A stretch of DNA of 64,000 nucleotides. Origin: Halalkalibacter krulwichiae. Lineage in GTDB: Bacteria; Bacillota; Bacilli; Bacillales; Bacillaceae_D. The stretch is from the NCBI RefSeq assembly GCF_002109385.1, contig NZ_CP020814.1, positions 2,441,501 through 2,505,500 of the forward strand, in the 5' to 3' direction. How positions within the stretch are numbered: position 1 is the first letter of the stretch; every line of letters starts with the position of its first letter. Below the pieces are notes generated by a model. It was not told the origin of the DNA. It saw only the letters and a program-made list of their open reading frames with translations, and ran no database searches. The position numbers and the translations under genes are program-made. Below are positions 32,261-39,734 of the stretch, in pieces.

Positions 32261-32332
32261 TCTGTATTACCCCCAAATTTTATTTTTAGTTTTATGTACT
32301 GTACATTTTCTCTGAACAAACTCACGTACAAC

Positions 32333-32359
32333 TTAAGACGAATCAATTTTAAAACCCAT
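32333..32359 (-). other. Eight-codon frame with a perfect Shine-Dalgarno sequence
   Basis: MGFKIDSS is preceded by AAGGAGGTGAT, an 11-nt complement to the 16S rRNA end, at ideal spacing. It may be a leader peptide or merely a fortuitous site. The rest of 32261-32645 has no gene; a CCTAAG/CTTAGG hairpin lies at 32499-32519. Confidence 0.35.
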
Positions 32360-32645
32360 GAAATCACCTCCTTAACTTAGTAAAATTAATTCATTAACAG
32401 ATAATAATATTATCCTGTTAATCTATTGCATTTTAGGGCGACCTGATGTATATTATTAGTACAAACAAATACAACATTTACACAACGAGCTTATCCTACC
32501 TAAGGTTTTGAATCTTAGGGGTTAGTTTGAAGTTATCAAAGATCAACTTTTCGAGAAAATAAATATAGTTAAAATTGTCTAGTTATGAAATAATATACAC
32601 TAGTATATTTGTGTTTGTCAATAAAAAATATAAAGTTTGATAGAT

Positions 32646-32789
32646 TCATAATAAAAATTGCTCTACATATGCCTCTTCTGTTTCCAATGTATTATCGTAT
32701 TCCTCTGTTAGATCGTTTAATGCTTCGAGATCTGATTCAGTTAGAGCTTGATATGCTAGTGCAAGTTGTGCTGTGATTGATTGAGACAA
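32646..32789 (-). CDS. Small acidic protein (47 aa)
   Basis: The frame starts at TTG with AAAGGAGGTGAT upstream and encodes MSQSITAQLALAYQALTESD, then an acidic helix ending YVEQFLL. It lies 21 bp after the 136-residue gene. The strong ribosome site supports it. Function unknown. Confidence 0.6.
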   Translation of the reverse strand: MSQSITAQLALAYQALTESDLEALNDLTEEYDNTLETEEAYVEQFLL

Positions 32790-32810
32790 AGTAGTATCAC
32801 CTCCTTTACC

Positions 32811-33218
32811 CTAAACTTGTACTACTTCAAATGAGTTAAATGTTTCTCTGATACCATCTACAATTCGTTGCTTGTTCTCTTCTCTTGATTGCATCAACGC
32901 AGAAGTGTAAGAAACGCTCAACTCTCGTATAATCTCTAGAAAACTGCTTAGAGAATGCTCTTGATATAGTTCATAAATATCTTTAATAATCCTATAGGAT
33001 TGAATCGGTGATAATAAATCATCCCAATACATTGTAAAGTCTTCAGCATCTAAATCGTTTAAGTGTTCCACAGAGATAATTGTTTCGACATTATCATCTA
33101 TTGTCATAAAAGTATTTTCCTTAATTACAACCTTATCATTTAACATTTGTTCACTGTAATAGTAATAAGTCTCTTCCTCTTCATTAAAACTTCTGTTCAT
33201 TTCTCCAATTTTCAACAT
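32811..33218 (-). CDS. Acidic early protein of unknown function (135 aa)
   Basis: The start is ATG 33218 (MLKIGEMNRSFNEEEETYY), with TTGGAGGAA eight bases upstream. The N-terminal part looks beta-rich and the C-terminal half helical (DIYELYQEHSLSSFLEII). It is one of a string of small genes between the repressor and the rep-like gene. No family recognised. Confidence 0.65.
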   Translation of the reverse strand: MLKIGEMNRSFNEEEETYYYYSEQMLNDKVVIKENTFMTIDDNVETIISVEHLNDLDAEDFTMYWDDLLSPIQSYRIIKDIYELYQEHSLSSFLEIIRELSVSYTSALMQSREENKQRIVDGIRETFNSFEVVQV

Positions 33219-33232
33219 TATAATTCCTCCAA

Positions 33233-33384
33233 TTAAATAATTTTGTGTTTTTTTAATACAATGAATAGATCTTTCCATAGTTCATCTTCATTTTCATCTA
33301 TATTTGATTGCCAAGAACTATCTCTTAAGTACAGCAAGTTAAGAAACCTTCTTAATGTATATATTTTTTTGAAATCATGATCAT
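33233..33384 (-). CDS. Small gene whose frame is split at a run of seven A
   Basis: ATG 33384 has AAAGGAGGTGG upstream and opens a 10-residue frame (MIMISKKYIH). The heptamer A AAA AAA within it would shift a ribosome by -1 into a frame that stays open to 33233 (IYTLRRFLNLLYLRD ... LKKHKII), ending 15 bases before the next start. Either -1 slippage gives a 50-residue protein, or a separate frame begins at an internal TTG with AGAAGG upstream, or the run has lost or gained a base. Confidence 0.45.
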
Positions 33385-33415
33385 GCTTAAACCACCTCCT
33401 TTAGTTGTTGAATGT

Positions 33416-34096
33416 TTATTTCTTACTCTTAATTGGTATTGTAACTCCATGCTCCATGAGTAGTTCTCTCATATCATCGGCTAACTTTTTTAATTTTGAA
33501 TTATTAGCAATTGAAGGTTTATTTCCAAATATACAAAGAGCTTCCATCATCACTTGTAATACCTCTATATGCTCCAATTCACCTTTTTCAAAAACCCTGT
33601 TAAAATGCTCTAAAATTTCCATGTAAGATGCATTTCGAATTACACTCATTAATTCATTTAAATTTTCATTGTCATCATTATTTACTTCGACTGGCTTGAA
33701 TAACATATTTTCAGTTTGTAATAATAACTCTTCTTTTACCCTCTTGTACCTTAAATATTTCCTTTCTGTTTCATAAGGATCAATTGTTACTTCATAGTAA
33801 AAATGCTCTTCTTCTTCATAATCAAACCCTGTTTCAGTTATCGTTTGCATTTCTTCTTTAGAAAGCTTGTCATAGTACGCTAGTTCAACATCAATTATTT
33901 CGACTCTATTTAATTCTTTTTGAAAATAACTAGAAGGCAAGTTAAAAATTTGAGAAAGTTGTTCCAATCTTTCTTTAGGTATTTTCTTTTTACCTTTTAC
34001 CCAATAATTCATACTCGCGGGACTAACTCCTAGTTCTTCTGCCAATTCTTTATATTTCATTTTAAATGTTCTTGGTATATATTCAATTCCAAGCAA
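33416..34096 (-). CDS. HTH repressor-like regulator (226 aa)
   Basis: The start is TTG with GAGGG upstream. Residues 13-55 form a Cro/CI helix-turn-helix (MKYKELAEELGVSPASMNYW). The remainder is helical and acidic with no protease-like LexA domain, so control by RecA-driven self-cleavage is not indicated. It is the largest regulator in the element and a candidate lysogeny repressor, although it points the same way as the early genes. A 16-nt sequence within it (33620-33635) is identical to one origin iteron. Confidence 0.75.
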   Translation of the reverse strand: MLGIEYIPRTFKMKYKELAEELGVSPASMNYWVKGKKKIPKERLEQLSQIFNLPSSYFQKELNRVEIIDVELAYYDKLSKEEMQTITETGFDYEEEEHFYYEVTIDPYETERKYLRYKRVKEELLLQTENMLFKPVEVNNDDNENLNELMSVIRNASYMEILEHFNRVFEKGELEHIEVLQVMMEALCIFGNKPSIANNSKLKKLADDMRELLMEHGVTIPIKSKK

Positions 34097-34208
34097 AGAC
34101 TCACCCTCTAATCAAGCTTTTTTTCTAACTTAAATAGATTGTAATATAGATGGAGAATAAATGCAATACTTTTTAAGTTAATTTTTTAACCTTTTATATT
34201 AATCTAAT

Positions 34209-34319
34209 TCAAATCTGCATTGTGGTATACCAGCTTCCCCATTCCATAATAACAATACTGAACACAAAACAAAGCACGATAACACTGCTTACGACAATAA
34301 ATAACTCAGTTGAATCCAT
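34209..34319 (-). CDS. Possible 36-residue membrane peptide
   Basis: MDSTELFIVVSSVIVLCFVF is a membrane span followed by EWGSWYTTMQI. No clear ribosome site is visible. It lies after the right-hand rep-like gene. The hydrophobic pattern is the only support. Confidence 0.3.
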   Translation of the reverse strand: MDSTELFIVVSSVIVLCFVFSIVIMEWGSWYTTMQI

Positions 34320-34345
34320 ACGTTTGAAACAAGCTCGTATCAGCC

Positions 34346-35140
34346 TCATACAGCATTCACCAACCAACTAGGAGGATTGCTAACTTCTCTCCTTCTCTGC
34401 TCAATCATAGCCCTCTCAAACGCAGAATACACATAGCCTACAAAGTCCTTTTTGATTCTGTTTCGTTTCTTGTAAAACACACACCCTTTGAACGTGGTAA
34501 TAATAGTGCTAAGACTACCTAGAACATCATGTGTGCCTGTTTTATCTGCTGCAAGCAATACCTTTCCCCATAGTTTGAATATCATGTCAGCACCGTAGAA
34601 TGGCTTTGTAGCTTTAACAAATTCACTTGGAATATGATTCGGAACAAATGATTCATTTAATTGCTCAAGTTTCGGTTCTGCTTTACGTATTGGTTTGGAA
34701 GTATTAGATTGTTTTTGAGTTTTAATTAAGCTAGTCTTTCTGTCATCCCCTTTTTCACTTTCACTTTTTACGTTGGCACAAGGTAATATAATGAAGATAT
34801 TAGCTCCCTGTTTAGCTCTGTTTGATTTGGTAAGGGTATAGGTCTCAACCACTTGAAGAACTCCCAGATCAACTAATTTAGCCGTATATCGTGAAATCGA
34901 ACGCTCAGATAGTTCAAGTTCATTTGCTAGCTCTGATACCTTTCTCCAACAAGCACCAGTATGAGTATCAAAAGTTGAGTATTGAGACAATAATCGAAGG
35001 AATTGACGCTCATTACGGTTGAGTGATGGATTTTTACAATGTGCGTTAAGATGCTTGTTCATATCTGATACATTAGTAAACTGTTTGAACTGACGTAGTT
35101 TTTGAAACTCATTTTGTTTGATCATGATTCTTTTTTGCAT
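34346..35140 (-). CDS. HTH replication-type protein at the right end
   Basis: The start is ATG 35140 with AGGAGGGC upstream, giving 264 residues. The N-terminal half carries a winged helix (RKVSELANELELSERSISRY, TAKLVDLGVLQVVETYTL), the central part is a basic low-complexity linker and the C-terminal part has KLWGKVLLAADKTG and GYVYSAFERAMIEQ. Such proteins in Bacillus plasmids and phages are usually replication or copy-control proteins. A 72-bp palindromic structure lies just upstream. Confidence 0.6.
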   Translation of the reverse strand: MQKRIMIKQNEFQKLRQFKQFTNVSDMNKHLNAHCKNPSLNRNERQFLRLLSQYSTFDTHTGACWRKVSELANELELSERSISRYTAKLVDLGVLQVVETYTLTKSNRAKQGANIFIILPCANVKSESEKGDDRKTSLIKTQKQSNTSKPIRKAEPKLEQLNESFVPNHIPSEFVKATKPFYGADMIFKLWGKVLLAADKTGTHDVLGSLSTIITTFKGCVFYKKRNRIKKDFVGYVYSAFERAMIEQRRREVSNPPSWLVNAV

Positions 35141-35181
35141 GACAAATAGCCCTCCTGTATTGGTAGTTTTCAAAATTAGCA

Positions 35182-35253
35182 ATACGAGCAGAACTTGACC
35201 TTAAGATTATAGTTTTATAATATAAGGTTAGTTATTTTTGTGTCTGCTCGTAT
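35182..35253. repeat. 72-bp multi-stem imperfect palindrome
   Basis: The outer arms ATACGAGCAGA and TCTGCTCGTAT are perfect. Inside them ACCTTA pairs with TAAGGT (35198-35203, 35223-35228) and ATTATA with TATAAT (35206-35211, 35216-35221). It covers the promoter region of the rep-like gene. Confidence 0.7.
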
Positions 35254-35263
35254 GCAGATGTAC

Positions 35264-35300
35264 GACAGTTTGAGTTGCAGCTCAAGCTGTCTTTTTTTTT
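35264..35300 (+). terminator. Strong + strand terminator near the right end
   Basis: An 11-bp stem (GACAGTTTGAG with CTCAAGCTGTC) is followed by ten T. No + strand gene precedes it, so it may end a short RNA or insulate the element from the queF side. Confidence 0.8.
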
Positions 35301-35313
35301 GAGGAAAATAAAA

Positions 35314-35346
35314 AAGAGCACCCTTTACATTGTAAAAGGTACTCTT
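35314..35346 (-). terminator. Element-supplied terminator for queF
   Basis: AAGAGTACCTTTTACA and its near complement form a 16-bp stem with T on the minus strand, about 75 bp after the queF stop. It replaces the host terminator left at 2962-2995. Confidence 0.8.
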
Positions 35347-35361
35347 ATCACGGTATTTAGT

Positions 35362-35411
35362 TGGTCACTTCTTTTTCATTTTAATATTTTACTGGTCACC
35401 CAAATGGTCAC
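35362..35411 (+). promoter_or_regulatory. TGGTCAC repeats beside the right junction (candidate arm sites)
   Basis: TGGTCAC occurs at 35362-35368, 35393-35399 and 35405-35411, directly beside the repeat. The first is part of the 15-bp sequence inverted at 4437-4451. Confidence 0.5.
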
Positions 35412-35637
35412 CTTTCTACTTTTATCTATTATCTACCGTTTCCGGATACAAGTCATGGTTCATCATGCGGTATTCAGCCATTTTTTCATACTTTGTTCCA
35501 GGCTTGCCATAATTTGTATAAGGATCGATGCTAATACCACCACGCGGGGTAAACTTTCCCCATACTTCAATATATCGCGGATCCATTAACTCAATTAAAT
35601 CATTCATAATAATATTCATACAATCTTCGTGGAAATC
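35411..35637. repeat. Right copy (attR side) of the 227-bp perfect direct repeat
   Basis: Identical to 2989-3215. It contains the stop codon and last 71 codons of the functional queF. Confidence 0.97.
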
Positions 35638-35919
35638 TCCGTGGTTACGAAAACTGAATAAATATAGCTTTAACGACTTGCTTTCAACCATTTTGATATC
35701 AGGAATATAACTTATATAAATCGTTGCAAAATCCGGTTGATTTGTCTTCGGACATAAGGATGTAAATTCAGGACAATTAAACTTTACAAAGTAATCGCGA
35801 TTTGGATGGTTGTTTTCAAATACTTCTAATACTGATGGATTATATGAGAAGTCATAATTTGTCCCTTGATTTCCTAGTAGTGTTACACCTTGTAAATCTT
35901 CATCTTTTCTACCGCTCAT
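35422..35919 (-). CDS. queF: NADPH-dependent 7-cyano-7-deazaguanine (preQ0) reductase
   Basis: The start is ATG 35919, with AGGAGGTG upstream, giving 165 residues as in B. subtilis QueF. The enzyme reduces the nitrile of preQ0 to preQ1 for queuosine. Cys56 and Asp63 of the catalytic site and the family motif [21 protein letters not shown] are present. The C-terminal 71 codons lie in the 227-bp repeat and were brought by the integrated element, so the protein is restored. It is the last gene of the queCDEF operon. Confidence 0.96.
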   Translation of the reverse strand: MSGRKDEDLQGVTLLGNQGTNYDFSYNPSVLEVFENNHPNRDYFVKFNCPEFTSLCPKTNQPDFATIYISYIPDIKMVESKSLKLYLFSFRNHGDFHEDCMNIIMNDLIELMDPRYIEVWGKFTPRGGISIDPYTNYGKPGTKYEKMAEYRMMNHDLYPETVDNR

Positions 35920-35936
35920 AAGTGGCACCTCCTATT

Positions 35937-36644
35937 TTATACGCCGCGCTTATTCCCCCAAAGAAGGGTATGAAGCTGTGGCAATACTCGAGCATTATTC
36001 ATACTCACTGATTCAGTTGTTTTTTCTATCAACCATTCATAACGATTCAACAAATTTGATAAGAGTGTTTCATTGTCATCCGTCTCAACCGAATTATTTC
36101 CAATTTGTAAGAAAAAAGGGACCGACGGATAACGCTTGTGAATCATTTTGGCATAAGTGAAGTCTTGATCATTAAACACAACTACTTTTAAACTCACATT
36201 GTGACCAGTTAATTGTTCAATATAATAATCTAGCTTTTCAAAATCCGTTTCCATGTTTGAACTGGGCGGCTTAGGCGAAATTGTGACATCATCAACGAGC
36301 ATCATCCAATTCTGCCAAATCGACCCTTGTGTTTCAATTGCTACTTTCCAGCCTTTTTGATGACACGCTTCTACTAGCTCTCCTATGCCTTTATGAAGAG
36401 CTGGATTTCCACCAGATATCGTTACATGAGAGAAACGCTCTCCACCAACCTCTTCAAGTTTACGAATAATTTCATTTACATTCATTAATTGGCTTCTTAG
36501 CGTACCATCCCAAGTAAAGCTTGAATCACACCATGAACAAGAATAGTCACATCCTCCTGTTCTGACAAACATTGTCTTTTGACCAATAACCATACCTTCA
36601 CCTTGAATGGTCGGCCCAAAAACCTCCATAACCGGAACTTTCAT
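35937..36644 (-). CDS. queE: 7-carboxy-7-deazaguanine synthase (radical SAM)
   Basis: The 235-residue enzyme converts CPH4 to CDG in queuosine synthesis. The radical-SAM cysteines are in CDYSCSWC (C-x3-C-x2-C), and VTISGGNPALHKG follows as the GGxP-type SAM site. The start ATG overlaps the queD stop by one base, and the gene precedes queF by 17 bp. Confidence 0.95.
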   Translation of the reverse strand: MKVPVMEVFGPTIQGEGMVIGQKTMFVRTGGCDYSCSWCDSSFTWDGTLRSQLMNVNEIIRKLEEVGGERFSHVTISGGNPALHKGIGELVEACHQKGWKVAIETQGSIWQNWMMLVDDVTISPKPPSSNMETDFEKLDYYIEQLTGHNVSLKVVVFNDQDFTYAKMIHKRYPSVPFFLQIGNNSVETDDNETLLSNLLNRYEWLIEKTTESVSMNNARVLPQLHTLLWGNKRGV

Positions 36645-37066
36645 TATAACTCCTCCGGCTTAGGACGATACACAACATAACTTGTCGGTGTTTCACGAAC
36701 GACTACCTGCAAACACTTAGGTTGGTGAGGCAATTGTTTTAATTCGGTTTGAATCGCTGTCCAAATTTGCTCTGCTACTCTTTCAGTAGTTGGATAAACC
36801 TCTTTATATTCAGGATGATCATTTAAGACGCTATGATCATATCTTTTGTGTACGATATCTTTAATTCTTTTAAAGTTAATTAAAAAGCCTAATTCATCTA
36901 AAGCATCGCCCACAACCGTAATATTAATAAAGTACGTATGACCATGCGTATGTTGACATTGACCAGCAGCATCGTCTGAAATAAAATGAGCCGCTGCTAA
37001 ATGCATGTCTTTATTTAATTCATATCGATAATGATGGTGAATTTGAGGATAAAATTGCTGCATCAT
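36644..37066 (-). CDS. queD: 6-carboxy-tetrahydropterin synthase
   Basis: The 140-residue enzyme makes CPH4 from 7,8-dihydroneopterin triphosphate. The zinc histidines lie in AAAHFI and HTHGHTY, and the catalytic Cys in GQCQHTHGH. The start overlaps the queC stop by four bases. Confidence 0.95.
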   Translation of the reverse strand: MMQQFYPQIHHHYRYELNKDMHLAAAHFISDDAAGQCQHTHGHTYFINITVVGDALDELGFLINFKRIKDIVHKRYDHSVLNDHPEYKEVYPTTERVAEQIWTAIQTELKQLPHQPKCLQVVVRETPTSYVVYRPKPEEL

Positions 37067-37731
37067 AGCTTTGTCCCTCCTTGTTTCTTTTCAAGATAAG
37101 ATTCTAAGCCTTTTTTTCGTAAATCACAGGCAGGACAATTGCCGCAACCATCACCGCGAATTCCATGATAACAAGTTAACGTCTTCTCTCTAACAAAGTC
37201 TAGAGCATTGAGCTCGTCTGCTAACTTCCATGTCTCCGCCTTATTCAACCACATTAACGGTGTATGAATGACAAATTGCTCATCCATTGCTAAATTTAAC
37301 GTAACATTTAATGATTTGACAAAACTATCACGGCAATCTGGATAACCGCTAAAATCAGTTTCACAAACTCCTGTAATGATGTGACGCGCTCCAATCGTTT
37401 GAGCATAAACAGCAGCGAAAGATAGGAATAGGTGGTTTCGACCAGGAACAAACGTTGAAGGCAGTTCTCCCTCTTCTCCTGCTGTCACTTCAATATCCTT
37501 ACGAGTTAGAGCATTAGCTGATAATTGGTTAATCAACTTCATATCTAGTACATGAAAGGACACACCTAATTCTTCCGCAATTTCACGTGCACAATTAATT
37601 TCATCAAGATGGCGTTGTCCATAATCAAAAGTAACCGTAGCTACTTCTTTGAATTGATCAAGCGCCCATAATAGGCAAGTCGTACTATCTTGGCCACCAC
37701 TAAATACGACTACTGCCTTCTCATTTCTCAT
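37063..37731 (-). CDS. queC: 7-cyano-7-deazaguanine synthase
   Basis: The 222-residue enzyme uses ATP and ammonia to convert CDG to preQ0. It has the PP-loop SGGQDST near residues 11-17 and a C-terminal zinc site [20 protein letters not shown] precedes the start. It leads the operon behind a preQ1-I riboswitch 190 bp upstream. Confidence 0.96.
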   Translation of the reverse strand: MRNEKAVVVFSGGQDSTTCLLWALDQFKEVATVTFDYGQRHLDEINCAREIAEELGVSFHVLDMKLINQLSANALTRKDIEVTAGEEGELPSTFVPGRNHLFLSFAAVYAQTIGARHIITGVCETDFSGYPDCRDSFVKSLNVTLNLAMDEQFVIHTPLMWLNKAETWKLADELNALDFVREKTLTCYHGIRGDGCGNCPACDLRKKGLESYLEKKQGGTKL

Positions 37732-37924
37732 GTCTCATTTCTCCTTTTTAGTTCGTTCTGAACTGATTCTTGAAGAAAAAGCATTCGATCACTCCTAATG
37801 GGTATATTCATCCTTCTTCAACATATTATTCTTATAAAGGAGAATACTAAATGCAGGAAGGATAAACATTGTCTTTCTCTTTGGAACGACAAGAAAACCG
37901 TACTCAGCACGTACAGTTAGCACC

Positions 37925-37958
37925 TTAGTTTTTTTATAGAGGGAGTTCGCGAACCTCT
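37925..37958 (-). promoter_or_regulatory. preQ1-I riboswitch of queCDEF
   Basis: Read leftward the aptamer is AGAGGTTCGCGAACTCCCTC, then TATAAAAAAACTAA. This fits the class-I preQ1 consensus: the AGAGGTTC stem, a C-rich loop, and the A-rich tail with CTAA. It lies 194 bp from the queC start. The rest of 37732-38081 holds the expression platform and the divergent promoter region, with no gene. Confidence 0.92.
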
Positions 37959-38081
37959 TTTCTTATTTCCATATAGTATCATAGCATAAGCTTAACTAAA
38001 CCGCTATTCTTTTCACTTGCTTATAATATTGATAAAATATAATTGGTAAATCATCTACATAATAGAAATGAGGAATGTTTC

Positions 38082-39308
38082 ATGAGCAATTTCCAAGAAA
38101 AATTAGAGAAATACGCCGAGCTTGCAGTCAAGGTTGGAGTTAATATTCAAAAAGGACAAACACTTTGTGTTCGTACTCCTATTTCAGCGGCAGAGTTCGT
38201 ACGAATGGTTGCAAAAAAAGCCTATGAAGCAGGAGCAAAGCATGTTCATGTTGAGTGGAGTGATGAAGAGCTGACAAAAACGAAATTTGAGATAGCTCCA
38301 GACGAAGCTTTTCATGAAGTACAAGAATGGGTCGCAAAGGGCTATGAAGAAATGGCAGAAAACGGAGCTGCCTTCCTTAGTATTACAGGATCTGATCCCG
38401 ATTTATTAAAAGACGTCGATCCTGAACGTGTATCAAATGCGAATAAAGCAAGTGGTAAAGCAATGCAAGGCTTTCGCTCTTATATTATGTCTGATAAAAT
38501 CAGCTGGTCCATTGTTGCTGTTCCTTCAGAAGGATGGGCAAAAAAGGTATTCCCTGATGCAAATGATGCAGTAGAGCAACTCTGGGAGGCCATTTTCTCA
38601 GCTACCAGAGTAAATGAAGCTGACCCTGTTGCAGCATGGCAAGCCCACCTAGACCTTTTAGATGAAAAAATGAATACATTAAATGAAAAGCATTTTCATG
38701 CTCTTCATTACACGGCAGAAGGAACCGATTTAGTAATTGAGCTTCCAGAAACTCATCTATGGGTTAGCGGCGGCAGTGTCAACAAAGAAGGAATTGCTTT
38801 TGTTGCCAACATGCCAACAGAAGAAGTATTTACTTCGGCAAAGAAAACGGGTGTAAATGGAACGGTATTAAGCACAAAGCCTCTTAATTACGGCGGGACA
38901 CTTATTAACAACTTCTCTTTAACATTTAAAGACGGTAAGGTTATTGACTACAAAGCAGAGGAAGGGTACGAAACGTTAAAACGTTTATTGAGTACTGATG
39001 AAGGATCAAGTTTTATTGGTGAAGTAGCCCTTGTTCCGCATAAATCACCAATTTCAGATACAAATATTCTTTTCTACAATACATTATTTGACGAGAATGC
39101 CTCAAACCACCTCGCCCTAGGTTCTGCCTACGCATTCTGCATCGAAGGCGGAAAAGAAATGTCAAAAGAAGAACTCGAGAAAAACGGCTTAAACACAAGC
39201 TTAACGCATGTTGACTTCATGATGGGTTCAGCGGATATGAACATCGACGGGGTGTACGAAGACGGGAAACGTGAGCCGATCTTCCGTGATGGGAACTGGG
39301 CTATTTAA
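38082..39308 (+). CDS. Aminopeptidase, M29 family (AmpS type)
   Basis: The start is ATG 38082, with GAGGAA upstream, giving 408 residues. M29 metallopeptidases remove N-terminal residues and use a cobalt or zinc pair. Expected metal ligands are visible in the C-terminal half (FIGEVALVPHKSPIS, FYNTLFDENASNHLALG, HVDFMMGSADMNIDG). It is cytoplasmic, monocistronic, and divergent from the queuosine operon. Confidence 0.93.
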   Translation: MSNFQEKLEKYAELAVKVGVNIQKGQTLCVRTPISAAEFVRMVAKKAYEAGAKHVHVEWSDEELTKTKFEIAPDEAFHEVQEWVAKGYEEMAENGAAFLSITGSDPDLLKDVDPERVSNANKASGKAMQGFRSYIMSDKISWSIVAVPSEGWAKKVFPDANDAVEQLWEAIFSATRVNEADPVAAWQAHLDLLDEKMNTLNEKHFHALHYTAEGTDLVIELPETHLWVSGGSVNKEGIAFVANMPTEEVFTSAKKTGVNGTVLSTKPLNYGGTLINNFSLTFKDGKVIDYKAEEGYETLKRLLSTDEGSSFIGEVALVPHKSPISDTNILFYNTLFDENASNHLALGSAYAFCIEGGKEMSKEELEKNGLNTSLTHVDFMMGSADMNIDGVYEDGKREPIFRDGNWAI

Positions 39309-39439
39309 ATAATAGTGATAGGAAGCTGATTAGCATAATCTCTCAGCTTCCTTTTCTTTGTATACAGATATTTATTTCCCTACATTTACCATTATGTTTC
39401 CTCTTTTTTTGGGAAACTTACAAAAAAGGAGGAATTTAC

Positions 39440-39682
39440 ATAGCTGAACCTTATTTATGTCCTAATTGTAAGACAAATCGTTCTCGTTTTAATTTGATCC
39501 AGCAAGTTGTTACTCCCGTAAAAATTGATTCGAAGAGTGGTGACGTTCTAGAGCAATATCAAAACAATGAAGAAGGACCACTGCACATGCCGTATCGTGG
39601 ACCTGAACTTCGTGTTCAATGTGCAACATGCGGATTAATTGAAGACGAGAGAATGTTCATTAAGAGAGCACAACAACAATAA
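39440..39682 (+). CDS. Zinc-ribbon protein with an apparent ATA start (80 aa)
   Basis: AAGGAGG lies seven bases before ATA at 39440, and the frame reads AEPYLCPNCKTNRSRFN immediately after it. No ATG, GTG or TTG occurs before TTG 39494, which would delete the first Cys pair. A second pair (CATC) near residue 62 completes a zinc ribbon. The gene stops inside a perfect palindromic terminator. If the ATA is real, the gene uses a very rare start codon; a mutated ATG is the alternative. Confidence 0.7.
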   Translation: MAEPYLCPNCKTNRSRFNLIQQVVTPVKIDSKSGDVLEQYQNNEEGPLHMPYRGPELRVQCATCGLIEDERMFIKRAQQQ

Positions 39683-39720
39683 GGATCCCTAAAAGGTCAT
39701 ATGACCTTTTAGGGATCCTT
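39681..39720. terminator. Perfect 40-bp palindrome, bidirectional terminator
   Basis: Each arm is 20 bp around the central CATATG (AAGGATCCCTAAAAGGTC and complement). It ends the zinc-ribbon gene and the convergent hydrolase gene. Confidence 0.9.
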
Positions 39721-39734
39721 TATATTTCGTTCTA

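Larger units (their letters stand above)
3216..35637. mobile_element. Integrated phage-like element in queF (32,422 bp)
   Basis: The interval between the two repeat copies, counted with one copy, is one integration unit. A tyrosine recombinase lies at its left end and phage head, tail and replication genes fill it. It replaces the 3' end of queF with its own copy, so the host gene survives. The module order read leftward is replication, RNA polymerase-like gene, small early genes and tRNA, packaging, head, tail to tape measure, lipoproteins, FtsK block, integrase. No lysis or baseplate genes were found, so it may be defective, a satellite, or a phage-plasmid. Confidence 0.93.
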
